From Natrarchaeobius oligotrophus (GTDB lineage Archaea; Halobacteriota; Halobacteria; Halobacteriales; Natrialbaceae), in the NCBI RefSeq assembly GCF_003841465.1, contig NZ_REFZ01000006.1, positions 124,001 to 188,000 of the forward strand: 64,000 nt of DNA, in the 5' to 3' direction. Both the position numbers and the translations under genes were made by a program. Shown in pieces: positions 25,862 through 34,714 of the stretch (position 1 is its first letter; every line of letters begins with the position of its first letter). The notes beneath the pieces are model-generated. The model saw only the letters and a program-made list of their open reading frames with translations, had not been told where the DNA came from and ran no database searches.

Positions 25862-25879
25862 CCTGAACGTTCGTTCAGG
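25862..25879. repeat. Palindrome CCTGAACG-TT-CGTTCAGG
   Basis: Eight-base arms are perfectly complementary around 2 bases. It lies about 45 bp before the TATA box of the 25957 gene and is unrelated in sequence to palindromes A and B, so a second regulator is possible. Confidence 0.6.
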
Positions 25880-25923
25880 TAATAGCTACAATATGTTAAT
25901 TTTATACTTTTCATAGGGGAAAG

Positions 25924-25929
25924 TTTATA
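25924..25929 (+). promoter_or_regulatory. BRE/TATA promoter of the second beta-helix gene
   Basis: GGGGAAAGTTTATAC places TTTATA at 25924-25929, 27 nt before the ATG at 25957. As at 24393, CATAGGG precedes it, so the two paralogues share promoter architecture. Confidence 0.6.
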
Positions 25930-25956
25930 CGGGTAGTATCGGATTACTCGCATTGC

Positions 25957-27753
25957 ATGGCACGCGAACCTTCGGTACTGGACGAAGCGCGTTCCGTCGA
26001 CGATGACGAGGACGCACCGGAAGACGACGGTGAGACTGGTAATTCCGGGTTACTGGGGCGACGTTCGTACATGACGCTCGCCGGCGTGACGACGGCGGCC
26101 GCCACGCTCTCGAGCGTGACGAGCGCCGGCGGGGACGACTACGAGGAGATCACCGCCCGCGGCCAGGTCATCAGGATCGGGCGGGGCGAGACCTACGAGA
26201 ACAAGCTGTTCGATCTCACCAACGGCAACAGCGTTCTGTTGCTCGTCGAGGGGGGTAACTCCGTGATCCGGAACGTCGGATTCAGGGGGCTCCACCGCGG
26301 CGACGGCTTCATGATCTCCATCAGCGCAGCAAGCGGCGACGTCCTGATCGAGAACGTTTACCTCGGCGACGGATCGACCAAAGAGGGCGAGAGCTTCGTC
26401 CACGGACCCGGCGCGGTGTTCTACCACCGGAACGCCTCCTGCGACGTCACGTTTCGGTACTGCAACGTCCAGGGATGGCCGAACAACGGTTTCTACTGCT
26501 CGAACACGGCCAGCGGCGGCTCCGTCCGCTTCGAGCACTGTTACGGCAAGAACAACGGGGTGAGTACCTACCGGGTCGCTGGCGGCCGAGACGCCATCGT
26601 CGACTGCGTGGCGTACAATGACGACACCGACTACGGCCCGGGCTGGGGCGGCTACGTCGAGGACGCCGGTCGGCCGGTGTGGGTCTGGCCCGGTAACACG
26701 GTTCGGATCGACGACTCGAACGTCGCGAGCGGGTCGTACCCCTACGCGATGGTGCTGCGCGGGAACGCGACGGCCCGGATGACCGGCGGAGCCATTCGAG
26801 GAACCGTCCAGGGAGGCGGTCTCAACCGTTCGAACGTCTCGAGCGATCCGGACCTCTCCGTTCCGGAGGGCGTCCCGACCTCGCCCGAGGAAGCCGCGGC
26901 CGGCTCGAAGGGTACTACGGCCGACACGGACGCGCCGACGGACGCCGAGGACGACGACGGTCCGCTCGAACACCTGATCCTGTTCGACGGCGATCCAGCC
27001 GGCGTGACCCGCTACGAGTTCGAAGTTAGCGGTTCGGTCGAGAAGTCGACGGACGAGGGCGCGTCGATCGACGACGAGGACGTGATCGACGGCGAGTTCG
27101 TCCACGGCGTGGTCGCCGACTGGAAGGACGCGTTCCGGTTCAGCGGTGACCTCGAGCAGTTGACGGTCGACGGCCCGGCGACCGTGTTCGTCGACGGTGA
27201 GGTCGTCGATCCGACCGACTACGGGGTCGACCGGCCACACGTCCTGGAGGTGACGAGCCGCGACGGTCCGGCGAGTTTCGAAGTTACGGTCGACGGCGAG
27301 ATCGAACTCGAGTCCGACGAGAATCCGGCGGACGAGACGACGGCGGTTTCCGGAACGACCGTCCAACGTTCGATCACGGACGGAAGTGAGACGTTCAGGT
27401 TTTCGGGTGCGCTGACCGACGTGACCGTTATCGACGGAGAAGCCGAGATCAGCCTCGACGGTGAACCGATCGATCCGGACGACTACGGCGACCACGAACT
27501 GTTGCCCCACGCGCTCGTCATCGACGGAACCGACGCCGACGGACCGAGCACGTACTCGTTCGAGACGAGCGGAGCCGTCGTGACGTCCACGTACGACGAC
27601 GCGTCGGTCGACGACGCCGTGATCGAAGACGGCGTCGTCCGCGGCGTCGTCGACGACGAACGTACCGCCTACTGGTTCGACGGCGAGATCGAATCGTTCA
27701 GACTGTTCGGACGTGCATCCGTCGACGTTCAGTACAACGCTCGCGAACAGTAG
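25957..27753 (+). CDS. Tat-exported beta-helix protein with three C-terminal modules
   Basis: This 598-residue protein has a Tat signal (GRRSYMTLAGVTTAAATLSS; R35-R36) and then a beta-helix closely related to the 24425-25369 protein: shared ENKLFDLTNG, IRNVGF, ENVYLGDGS, CNVQGWPNNGFY and the VPEGVPTSPEEAAAGS linker. After an acidic spacer (about 318-332) come three related modules of 80-95 residues, each built on an FxFSG- or YWFDG-type core, a VDG-like turn and, between modules, DPxDYG followed by a HxLxxxDG-like start. The modules look like beta-sandwich repeats for binding or spacing at the cell surface. No enzyme site is assigned. Confidence 0.8.
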   Translation: MAREPSVLDEARSVDDDEDAPEDDGETGNSGLLGRRSYMTLAGVTTAAATLSSVTSAGGDDYEEITARGQVIRIGRGETYENKLFDLTNGNSVLLLVEGGNSVIRNVGFRGLHRGDGFMISISAASGDVLIENVYLGDGSTKEGESFVHGPGAVFYHRNASCDVTFRYCNVQGWPNNGFYCSNTASGGSVRFEHCYGKNNGVSTYRVAGGRDAIVDCVAYNDDTDYGPGWGGYVEDAGRPVWVWPGNTVRIDDSNVASGSYPYAMVLRGNATARMTGGAIRGTVQGGGLNRSNVSSDPDLSVPEGVPTSPEEAAAGSKGTTADTDAPTDAEDDDGPLEHLILFDGDPAGVTRYEFEVSGSVEKSTDEGASIDDEDVIDGEFVHGVVADWKDAFRFSGDLEQLTVDGPATVFVDGEVVDPTDYGVDRPHVLEVTSRDGPASFEVTVDGEIELESDENPADETTAVSGTTVQRSITDGSETFRFSGALTDVTVIDGEAEISLDGEPIDPDDYGDHELLPHALVIDGTDADGPSTYSFETSGAVVTSTYDDASVDDAVIEDGVVRGVVDDERTAYWFDGEIESFRLFGRASVDVQYNAREQ

Positions 27754-27962
27754 CGGCGATCGTCTCGAGAGAAGATGGCTCCCGCGCCGAGAACAGCAAG
27801 CTGGCACGCGAACTGTTCCGGTACTGGATGACGGTCGCCGGGAGCCAACCGCCACTACGGACGGGGTGGATAAAAGTCCTTCTCGTATTGAAGAACCCGA
27901 TTCGTATTTGTCCGAAACGGATAAACAGTACGACGAAACGCCTCAGAAAGATACTGCGTCAG

Positions 27963-28562
27963 TTACTCGATCCGCGAGAGCTTTCCGTTGACGGAGCGTT
28001 CTTGCTGTCGATTGATCACGGCGTGGGCGATCGAGAGCGCGAAGAACGCGACGACGACGACGCCAGCGATGGCGAGCGTCGGTACGGCAGAGATCGGTGG
28101 AACGCTCAGAAATGCGGCGGCAATGAGTGCGACGCCGACGACGCTCACCGCACCGTACCAGCGGTCCCAGCGATCCTGCTGATGCGAGTCGGTATCGAGA
28201 TACATCATCAACAGATCGGCGTTGTCGGAGAGGGTGATCAAACCGCGGTCCTGATCGTACTCGACGATGCCCGCGTCGTCCATCTTCGGCAGGTGGGTCT
28301 GATAAAGTGCGACGTACACCCGTTTACGTTGATCGGAACTGAGAGCGTTGACCTCGGTATCGTTTTCCCATGCGGCGATCTGTTCGGCGAGCTCTCCCAG
28401 GGTTACTGTTTCTTCGGCCTCGAGCAAGTACGCGAGCACTTCTCTGCGGCGACGGTTCTTCAGGAGTTCGAAAATCACGTCCTTCGAGAGCCCCTCGTCG
28501 TCCGCAGAGTCGGAAACCGAAGAGGCGATTTCGTCGGGAAGTGAAGTATCGATCGAGGACAT
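27963..28562 (-). CDS. DUF7344-type winged-helix membrane protein
   Basis: The 199-residue protein is the third DUF7344 paralogue in the window. It has a longer acidic N-terminus, FELLKNRRRREVLAYLLEAEE, LAEQIAAWENDTEVNALSSD, VYVALYQTHLPKMDDAGIVEYD, and two membrane helices at about 142-160 and 163-185. It converges on the beta-helix gene with 209 bases between. Function is unknown; a membrane-tethered regulator is the usual guess. Confidence 0.8.
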   Translation of the reverse strand: MSSIDTSLPDEIASSVSDSADDEGLSKDVIFELLKNRRRREVLAYLLEAEETVTLGELAEQIAAWENDTEVNALSSDQRKRVYVALYQTHLPKMDDAGIVEYDQDRGLITLSDNADLLMMYLDTDSHQQDRWDRWYGAVSVVGVALIAAAFLSVPPISAVPTLAIAGVVVVAFFALSIAHAVINRQQERSVNGKLSRIE

Positions 28563-29307
28563 TATTTCGTCCCTCCAGCTGGCGGTCGCATACTGGTGCC
28601 GAATTCCCCTTCGACACGAACGAACGGCTCGCTCCCGGGATTTCGGGCAGCCAGGGACCGATGTACTCTCGAACGGCGGTTCGCAGTCACGATTGACACA
28701 CCACCTTGTACACCAACAGTGACTCTCTTAAACACGGTCACGTTTTGCACCGGCTGCAAAGGAGGTACGGATCGACTTCGAGCCGGCGACGAACGGGAGC
28801 CGGTGCGAGTCCGATGCCACCGCCAGCCGCCGCTCGCGCTGGCCGGTCGGTATCGGTCGATTGTTCGGCAATATCGACGGCGTACGGACCGACGGATGGC
28901 AGCCGTTCGTTCTCCGTTCGCGGAACACGTCGCCAACACGGGACTGGTAAGACATTCGACTCCAGCGACATAAATTCGAGCGTCGGTTTGCCAGCGAAAG
29001 AGAGATTTACGCGATGAACCCTCGATTTACGGGTCGTTCGTCGCGAAACGATAGTTGCGTTTGATGTGTAACGTTCACGTCGTACACGGTGGGTCGAAGC
29101 GATCGAACGCGCATCGCTTTGCCCGGACACGACCGATGGGACACGGTCTCGACACGATCGGTGACCGCCTCGAGCAGGCGGGTGGGACGTTTCGTGTCAC
29201 CTTTCTCGTCTCCCTCTTTGGGTGACGGCGATTGGCTGCGTAAGTCACAGTTTCCTCCGAAACCATGTGAACACCTTACAGTGCCGGCACGGCTTCGTCC
29301 CGTACTG
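28563..29307. other. Intergenic region before the TFB gene
   Basis: This 745-base stretch holds no frame I can support; all are Arg/Ser rich. It is long for this window and might contain an untranslated leader or a small RNA for the TFB gene, but no specific signal was found. Confidence 0.35.
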
Positions 29308-30261
29308 ATGACGCAGTCCATCACCGATACTACCAGACGCGAAACCCAGCAAACGGACGCCGAGCGCTGTCCCGACTGCGAAACCGAGACGATCGTTCAC
29401 GATCCCGATCGTGGGGAACGAGTCTGCAAAGAGTGTGGACTCGTCCTCACCGAGGACCCCATCGATTACGGCCCCGAATGGCGTGCGTTCAACGCCCAGG
29501 AACACGACGAACTCTCGCGCGTGGGCGCACCCCTCACACAATCGATGCACGACAGGGGACTGACGACGACGATCGACTGGCGAAACAGGGATGCGAACGG
29601 CCACTCGATGTCGGCCGAAAAGCACGGCCAGATCCACCGACTGCGCGTCTGGCAGGAACGGATCCGGACGAAAAACGCCGGCGAACGAAATCTCAAGTAC
29701 GCGCTCTCCGAGATCGATCGAATGGTCAGCGCGCTCGGCGTTCCCAAACCGGTGAAAGAAACTGCAAGCGTCATTTACCGCCGTGCGCTCGAGCAGGATC
29801 TCATCAGGGGGCGCTCGATCGAGGGCGTCGCCACCAGCGCGCTCTACACCGCCTGCCGCAAAGAGGACATTCCGCGGAGTCTCGAGGAAGTGACGGCCGT
29901 CTCCCGGGTCGACCAGCGCGAGATCGGCCGAACGTACCGGTACATCGCGGACGAACTCGACATCAATCTGGAGCCGACGAATCCCCGCCAGTTCGTCCCG
30001 CGGTTCTGTTCCGAACTCGACGTGGACAAAGACGTCGAGACGAAAGCGATCGAGATCATCGATCGGACGACCGAACAGGGGCTTCACTCGGGGAAATCGC
30101 CCACGGGATTCGCCGCGGCGGCGATCTACGCCGCCGGCTTGCTCTGTGACGAGACGATTCCACAGCGCGCAGTCGCCGACACCGCACAGACGACCGTCGT
30201 CACGGTCAGAAACAGATACCGGGAGCAACTCGACGCGATCGATCAGGCGCCGGCTACATGA
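29308..30261 (+). CDS. tfb: Transcription initiation factor IIB (TFB)
   Basis: This 317-residue protein has the N-terminal zinc ribbon (C21-x2-C24-x15-C40-x2-C43), a B-finger region with DYGPEWRAFN, and two cyclin-like repeats: the first with ASVIYRRALEQDLIRGRSIEG and ALYTACRKEDIPRSLEE, the second with IEIIDRTTEQGLHSGKSPTG and AAIYAAGLLCDETIPQR. It recruits RNA polymerase to TBP-bound promoters. Haloarchaea keep several TFBs with different promoter choice, so this one could be general or special. The ATG at 29308 is chosen because the upstream extension lacks TFB-like sequence. Confidence 0.92.
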   Translation: MTQSITDTTRRETQQTDAERCPDCETETIVHDPDRGERVCKECGLVLTEDPIDYGPEWRAFNAQEHDELSRVGAPLTQSMHDRGLTTTIDWRNRDANGHSMSAEKHGQIHRLRVWQERIRTKNAGERNLKYALSEIDRMVSALGVPKPVKETASVIYRRALEQDLIRGRSIEGVATSALYTACRKEDIPRSLEEVTAVSRVDQREIGRTYRYIADELDINLEPTNPRQFVPRFCSELDVDKDVETKAIEIIDRTTEQGLHSGKSPTGFAAAAIYAAGLLCDETIPQRAVADTAQTTVVTVRNRYREQLDAIDQAPAT

Positions 30262-30430
30262 TCGACCGCTCGTCTCCGCCGTACACTTCCTCGTCGACGA
30301 GCGCGTGAAGGTTCGCGTACGGGACGAACGCGATGAACTCGTCGTCGCCGTCGTACAGTTCGAGCCCTTTCTCGGTGCGGTCGTATCGCTCGCAGACGAT
30401 CTGACCCTCCGGGAGGATCGCACGGAACAT
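30254..30430 (-). CDS. Small conserved-looking protein of 58 residues
   Basis: The frame from the ATG at 30430 reads MFRAILPEGQIVCERYDRTE, then KGLELYDGDDEFIAFVPYAN and an acidic tail ending SIM. The compact strand-rich pattern and acidic composition look like a real haloarchaeal protein. I do not recognise the family. It converges on tfb and overlaps its last 8 bases; the transducer gene upstream on the same strand ends 76 bases before it. An earlier methionine at 30457 would add nine residues. Confidence 0.6.
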   Translation of the reverse strand: MFRAILPEGQIVCERYDRTEKGLELYDGDDEFIAFVPYANLHALVDEEVYGGDERSIM

Positions 30431-30506
30431 ACCAGTACGTACGCCGTCGACCGGCATATAGTGTCGGGCTCGAGTCGGGGCCGCGAGCGGGGGTCGTTCG
30501 CAGCGG

Positions 30507-32234
30507 TTACCGTCGAACCGTAAACGACTCGAGCTGATCGTGGAGCGCGGTCGCTTTCTCCGCGAGCGATCGCGACGAGTTCGACACCTCCGAGATCGTT
30601 GCGGTCTGTTCCTCGACGGCGGCTGCGACGCTGCTGGTCTCCCGAAGCGTCCGCTCGCTGCGTTCGGTCGCCTCGTCGACCATCGCGACGACCTGCTGGC
30701 TCGAGCGCGCTTGCTCGTCCGTCGCCTCGTCGATCGACTGAACGCCCTCGTTCGCTTCGTCGACGCGGTCGGCAATCTCCTCGAGGCTCGCCAGGCTCGC
30801 CTCGATCGTCTCGACGCCGTCCGTCACGTCGCGTTGCATCGACCGGATCTCTTCGACGGCGTCCCCGGCGGACGTCTGTACGCTCCCCATCAGTTTCTCG
30901 ACCTCGGTAGTCGCGTCGGCGGTCTCCGTCGAGAGCGTTTTGATCTCGTTGGCGACGACGGCGAAGCGCTTTCCGTCGCCGGTAGCACGGGCCGCCTCGA
31001 TCGAGGCGTTGACCGCGAGCAGGTTCGTCTCCTCGGCTATCTCGTCGATCAGTTCGACCACTTCGGTGACCGCGTCCAGTTCTTCGGCGAGGCGTTCGAT
31101 TCGGTCGACGATCCGCGCCGAGCGGCGTTCGATGCGGTCGAGTTCGTCGAGCGCCTCGTCGGCGCTGTCGCGGCCCGATCTCGCACGGTCTGCGGCCTCG
31201 GCCGAGACGTCGGCGACGCCGTCGGCCGTCGACGCGATCTCCTCGATCGTCGCCGACAGATCGCTCATCTCTCCCAGCACCTCCTCGAAACGGGTGTTCT
31301 GCTCGTCTGTCGCGACCGAAATCTCGTCGGCGGATCGGCTGACCTCCTCGCTCGCTTGCTCGATCTCCGCCACGCTCGCCGACACCTCTCGGCCGACCGC
31401 TTCGACGTCGCTCGCGACGGTCTGAACCGTCCGCACCGTGGTTTCGACGTCGTCGAGCATCGCGTTCAGTCCCGTCGCGATCGCGTCCATCGCCTCGTGG
31501 TCGCTCTCGATCGACACGCGGTGGGTGAAATCGCCGTCCGCGCACCGGTCGAGCACCGTCCGTATCCGTTCTGCGTCCGCCTCGAGCGCCTCGTTGCGCC
31601 GTTCTACGTCCTCGCGCTGGCGAGCGATCCGCCGGCGGCTCTCCTCGAGTTCGTCGATCCGGTTCCGAAGCCCCGCCCGCATTCCCTCGAGCGAATCGCC
31701 GAACTCCCCCGGGACGGGCTCTGCGAGCACCTCGTCGTCGAACGACTCGCGGGCGAGCGCGTCGGCCTGCGCTGCGACGGTCGCCAGAACCCCGTGCATC
31801 TCGACGAACGACCGCTGAAGGTCGCCGATTTCGTCCGGTTGAGTCGATTTCGTCGGCCGGTTCTCGAGTCGGCCGCTCGCGACGTCGTCGGCGATCTGCC
31901 GCACGTCACGTAACGGTACGACGAGATCGCGTCTGGCGATTAAGAGCGTATTCGTAAACGCGAGCACCGCGAGAACGAAGACGACCGCGGTAAGTGCGAT
32001 CTGTGTCCCGGGAAAGACCGCGATCGCCTCCCGCGGCCCCATAAACGCGATCGGCAACGCGAACACCGCGAGCGTGGACAGAAACTGGAGCACCACCGCC
32101 GCCAGTATCTTTCGCTCGACGCTCGCTGCGATTCCGAGGCGATCCATCGCGGTCCACAGGCCGGACTCGTAGCGCTCGCGCAGGGTGCGCATCGGACCGT
32201 CCAGGCCGTCCACTTCGGAGGATACGGTCGACAT
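30507..32234 (-). CDS. Methyl-accepting transducer (MCP) without an outer sensor domain
   Basis: This 575-residue protein has two membrane helices (about 42-64 and 77-99) separated by only a dozen residues, a HAMP domain (about 100-155), a second HAMP-like helical stretch (about 205-260) and a long signalling coiled coil with the conserved tip EIAEETNLLAVNASIEAARA and GKRFAVVANEIKTLS. It would signal to CheA/CheW. Because almost nothing projects outside, the stimulus is probably sensed at the membrane or in the cytoplasm, or through a partner protein. It is alone, with no che genes nearby. Confidence 0.88.
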   Translation of the reverse strand: MSTVSSEVDGLDGPMRTLRERYESGLWTAMDRLGIAASVERKILAAVVLQFLSTLAVFALPIAFMGPREAIAVFPGTQIALTAVVFVLAVLAFTNTLLIARRDLVVPLRDVRQIADDVASGRLENRPTKSTQPDEIGDLQRSFVEMHGVLATVAAQADALARESFDDEVLAEPVPGEFGDSLEGMRAGLRNRIDELEESRRRIARQREDVERRNEALEADAERIRTVLDRCADGDFTHRVSIESDHEAMDAIATGLNAMLDDVETTVRTVQTVASDVEAVGREVSASVAEIEQASEEVSRSADEISVATDEQNTRFEEVLGEMSDLSATIEEIASTADGVADVSAEAADRARSGRDSADEALDELDRIERRSARIVDRIERLAEELDAVTEVVELIDEIAEETNLLAVNASIEAARATGDGKRFAVVANEIKTLSTETADATTEVEKLMGSVQTSAGDAVEEIRSMQRDVTDGVETIEASLASLEEIADRVDEANEGVQSIDEATDEQARSSQQVVAMVDEATERSERTLRETSSVAAAVEEQTATISEVSNSSRSLAEKATALHDQLESFTVRR

Positions 32235-32431
32235 ACCGGAAGCGATAGCCGGACGCCTACTTAACTCCGGTTCTGATTACCAGTTCGTTACAGTTCGACG
32301 ATAATTCAGTCACGCTCGGCGCGAATCGATCCGTACGAGCCGGCGTGGTCGGCCGAGGATCGTCCGACAGAGCGCGATCGGTCCCCGCCCGAGCGAAATC
32401 GGTTTACTTCCCTCGACGCTACGACCCGACA

Positions 32432-34366
32432 GTGACCGACGAACGCGAGCCGAACACCGACGCCGAAGAGTTCGCCGCCGCCGATAGTGACGACGGGAGC
32501 GAAGTGGACGACGAATCCCGGACCGTCGCCGAACGGAACGCCGAGCGACGAGACGACGACCGGAGGGTGACGCTCGCGGAGTTTCACGACGCGTGCCAGC
32601 GGGAGGGGCGACCGGTCCTCACCGCCGGCGCGGTCGCGCGTACGCTCGAGCGACCCCACGAGTCCGTCAGCCGCGACCTCGACGCCCTCGCGGATCGGGG
32701 CGAACTCGAGCGTCTCTCGGTGTCGACGGATCCGGTCGTCTGGTATCCGAGCGAACTCGAGGATCTGACCGATCGCGAGCGGGTCGTGGTCTTTCCAAAA
32801 CGGCGTGAGATCGTCGTCGACCGACCGGATCAGTTTACGCGCGCGCAACTGTCGCAGTTCGCGCATCTGGCCGACGCCAACGGCGAACGGGGATACCGGT
32901 ACGTCGTCCGTCCCGAAGACGTCTGGCAGGCCCCACACGAGTCGTTCGACGCGCTGGCGCGGACGATGCGCCAGGCGCTCGGAGAGCGCTCGGAGTCCCT
33001 CGAGGAGTGGGTTCACAGCCAGTGGGATCGTGCCCACCAGTTCCGACTGACGACCCACGAGGACGGATACACCGTCCTCGAGGCGAAGAGTCCGGAGGTG
33101 ATGGGAAACGTCGCGCGTCAGAAGCTGGACGAAGACCACGTTCACGCGCCGATCTCCGAGACCGAAGACTGGGTCCGGGAGGGATCGGAGGCGGCGATCA
33201 AGCGGCTGCTCTACGAAGCCGGTTACCCCGTCCAGGATCACCGAGACCTCGACGCCGGCGAGGCGCTACCGATCGACCTCCGGGTTTCCCTGCGCGACTA
33301 CCAGCGGACCTGGGTCGACCGCTTCGCGGAGGCCGGCGAGGGGGTCTTCGTCGGTCCGCCCGGCAGCGGCAAGACCGTCGCCGCGATGGGCGCGATGGCC
33401 CACGTCGAAGGGGAGACGCTCGTTCTCGTCCCCAGTCGCGACCTCGCCCGCCAGTGGGCGGACGCCGTCGCGGAGTACACCAGCCTCGAGCCGGGACAGA
33501 TCGGCCAGTATCACGGCGGCCGAAAGGAGGTCAGGCCGGTGACGATCGCGACCTACCAGATCGCCGGGATGGACCGTCACCGGTCGCTGTTCGACGACCG
33601 CGAGTGGGGGTTGGTGATCTTCGACGAGTGCCAGCACGTCCCCTCGGACGTCTACCGGCGGAGCACGCACCTGCAATCGCGCCATCGGCTCGGCCTGTCG
33701 GCCTCGCCGATCCGGGAGGACGACCGCCAGACCGAGATCTTCACGCTCGTCGGCCCGCCGATCGGCACCGACTGGCAGGCGCTGTTCGACGCCGGCTTCG
33801 TCGCCGAACCGGAACTCGAGATCAGGTACGTGCCGTGGGGCGACGACGAGCAGCGAAACGCCTACGTCTCCGCGGAGGGTCGCGAGAAGTACCGGATCGC
33901 CGCGCAGAATCGGGGGAAGCTCGAGGAGGTGCGGTACCTGCTGTCGTCACATCCCGACTCGAAGGCGCTCGTCTTCGTGGATTACCTCGAACAGGGCCGA
34001 GAAATCGCCGACGCGCTCGGGGTCCCCTTCCTCAGCGGCGAGACGCCACACCACGAGCGCCGGCGGCTCCTCGAGGAGTTCAGACGCGACGAACGCGACC
34101 TGCTGGTCGTCTCGCGGGTCGGCGACGAGGGCATCGACCTCCCGACCGCCGATCTCGCGGTCGTCGCCTCGGGACTCGGCGGATCGCGCCGCCAGGGAAC
34201 CCAGCGAGCGGGCCGAACGATGCGGCCGGCCGGCGGCGCGCTCGTCTACGTGCTCGCGACGCGGGGTTCCCGCGAGGAGGACTTCGCGCGCCGACAGCTC
34301 CAGCACCTCGGCCGAAAGGGGATGACGGTGCGCGAGCGGACGCTCGAGCCCGCCGAAGGAGAGTGA
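32432..34366 (+). CDS. XPB-like DEAD/DEAH helicase
   Basis: The 644 residues include an N-terminal winged-helix and damage-recognition-like region (about 45-270), then a superfamily 2 helicase: GPPGSGKT (near 308), DECQH (398-402), LSASPIRED, DEGIDLP and QRAGRTMRP. The DECQH box and layout match archaeal homologues of XPB, which unwind DNA in repair or transcription. The GTG at 32432 is chosen: a TTTACT box lies about 24 nt upstream and the longer frame start is Arg/Ser rich. No Bax1-type nuclease partner is adjacent. Confidence 0.85.
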   Translation: MTDEREPNTDAEEFAAADSDDGSEVDDESRTVAERNAERRDDDRRVTLAEFHDACQREGRPVLTAGAVARTLERPHESVSRDLDALADRGELERLSVSTDPVVWYPSELEDLTDRERVVVFPKRREIVVDRPDQFTRAQLSQFAHLADANGERGYRYVVRPEDVWQAPHESFDALARTMRQALGERSESLEEWVHSQWDRAHQFRLTTHEDGYTVLEAKSPEVMGNVARQKLDEDHVHAPISETEDWVREGSEAAIKRLLYEAGYPVQDHRDLDAGEALPIDLRVSLRDYQRTWVDRFAEAGEGVFVGPPGSGKTVAAMGAMAHVEGETLVLVPSRDLARQWADAVAEYTSLEPGQIGQYHGGRKEVRPVTIATYQIAGMDRHRSLFDDREWGLVIFDECQHVPSDVYRRSTHLQSRHRLGLSASPIREDDRQTEIFTLVGPPIGTDWQALFDAGFVAEPELEIRYVPWGDDEQRNAYVSAEGREKYRIAAQNRGKLEEVRYLLSSHPDSKALVFVDYLEQGREIADALGVPFLSGETPHHERRRLLEEFRRDERDLLVVSRVGDEGIDLPTADLAVVASGLGGSRRQGTQRAGRTMRPAGGALVYVLATRGSREEDFARRQLQHLGRKGMTVRERTLEPAEGE

Positions 34367-34396
34367 GTCGATCGGTCACGGAGTCGAACGTCCGCC

Positions 34397-34714
34397 CTAC
34401 GCCACCGGCGGCGCGTCCGGTTCGACGGTCTCGACGTCGGTTACGGCTTCGACGCCGACGCCGGCCTCGAGTCGACGTCTCGCGAGCGCGTCGTCGGCAC
34501 CCGCGTCCTCGCGCTCGAGCGTGAGCAGGACCTCGAGCTCGACGGTGGTGTCGTTCAGTCCGGGAGCGACGCGTCGGACGGCGACGACGGTCACGGCGCT
34601 GACGGCGTCGACTCGTTCGACGATTCGAACGGCGCCCTCGGTCAGGTCGCCGGTCGCGCCCAGGGGGACGCGAACGGCGAGCGTCGCGACGACGCGGAGG
34701 TCTGGATCGTTCAT
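34397..34714 (-). CDS. Hypothetical small acidic protein
   Basis: The ATG at 34714 gives 105 residues, beginning MNDPDLRVVATLAVRVPLGA and continuing with two repeated-looking strand regions (VERVDAVSAVTVVAVRRVAP, then TTVELEVLLTLERED). The alternating hydrophobic pattern suggests a beta-rich or ferredoxin-like fold. No family is recognised. It converges on the XPB-like gene with 30 bases between. Confidence 0.55.
   Translation of the reverse strand: MNDPDLRVVATLAVRVPLGATGDLTEGAVRIVERVDAVSAVTVVAVRRVAPGLNDTTVELEVLLTLEREDAGADDALARRRLEAGVGVEAVTDVETVEPDAPPVA

Larger units (their letters stand above)
25370..25956. other. Control region before the second beta-helix gene
   Basis: No gene is evident in these 587 bases. 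The second half holds two similar palindromic sites (25744-25770 and 25790-25806), a third palindrome (25862-25879) and a BRE/TATA promoter (25924-25929), an unusually dense arrangement for this window. Confidence 0.6.

Noticed and set aside
29007-29324. A minus-strand frame of about 105 codons upstream of tfb
   Set aside because: It is Arg/Ser/Thr rich without a recognisable domain and overlaps the likely promoter and start of tfb.
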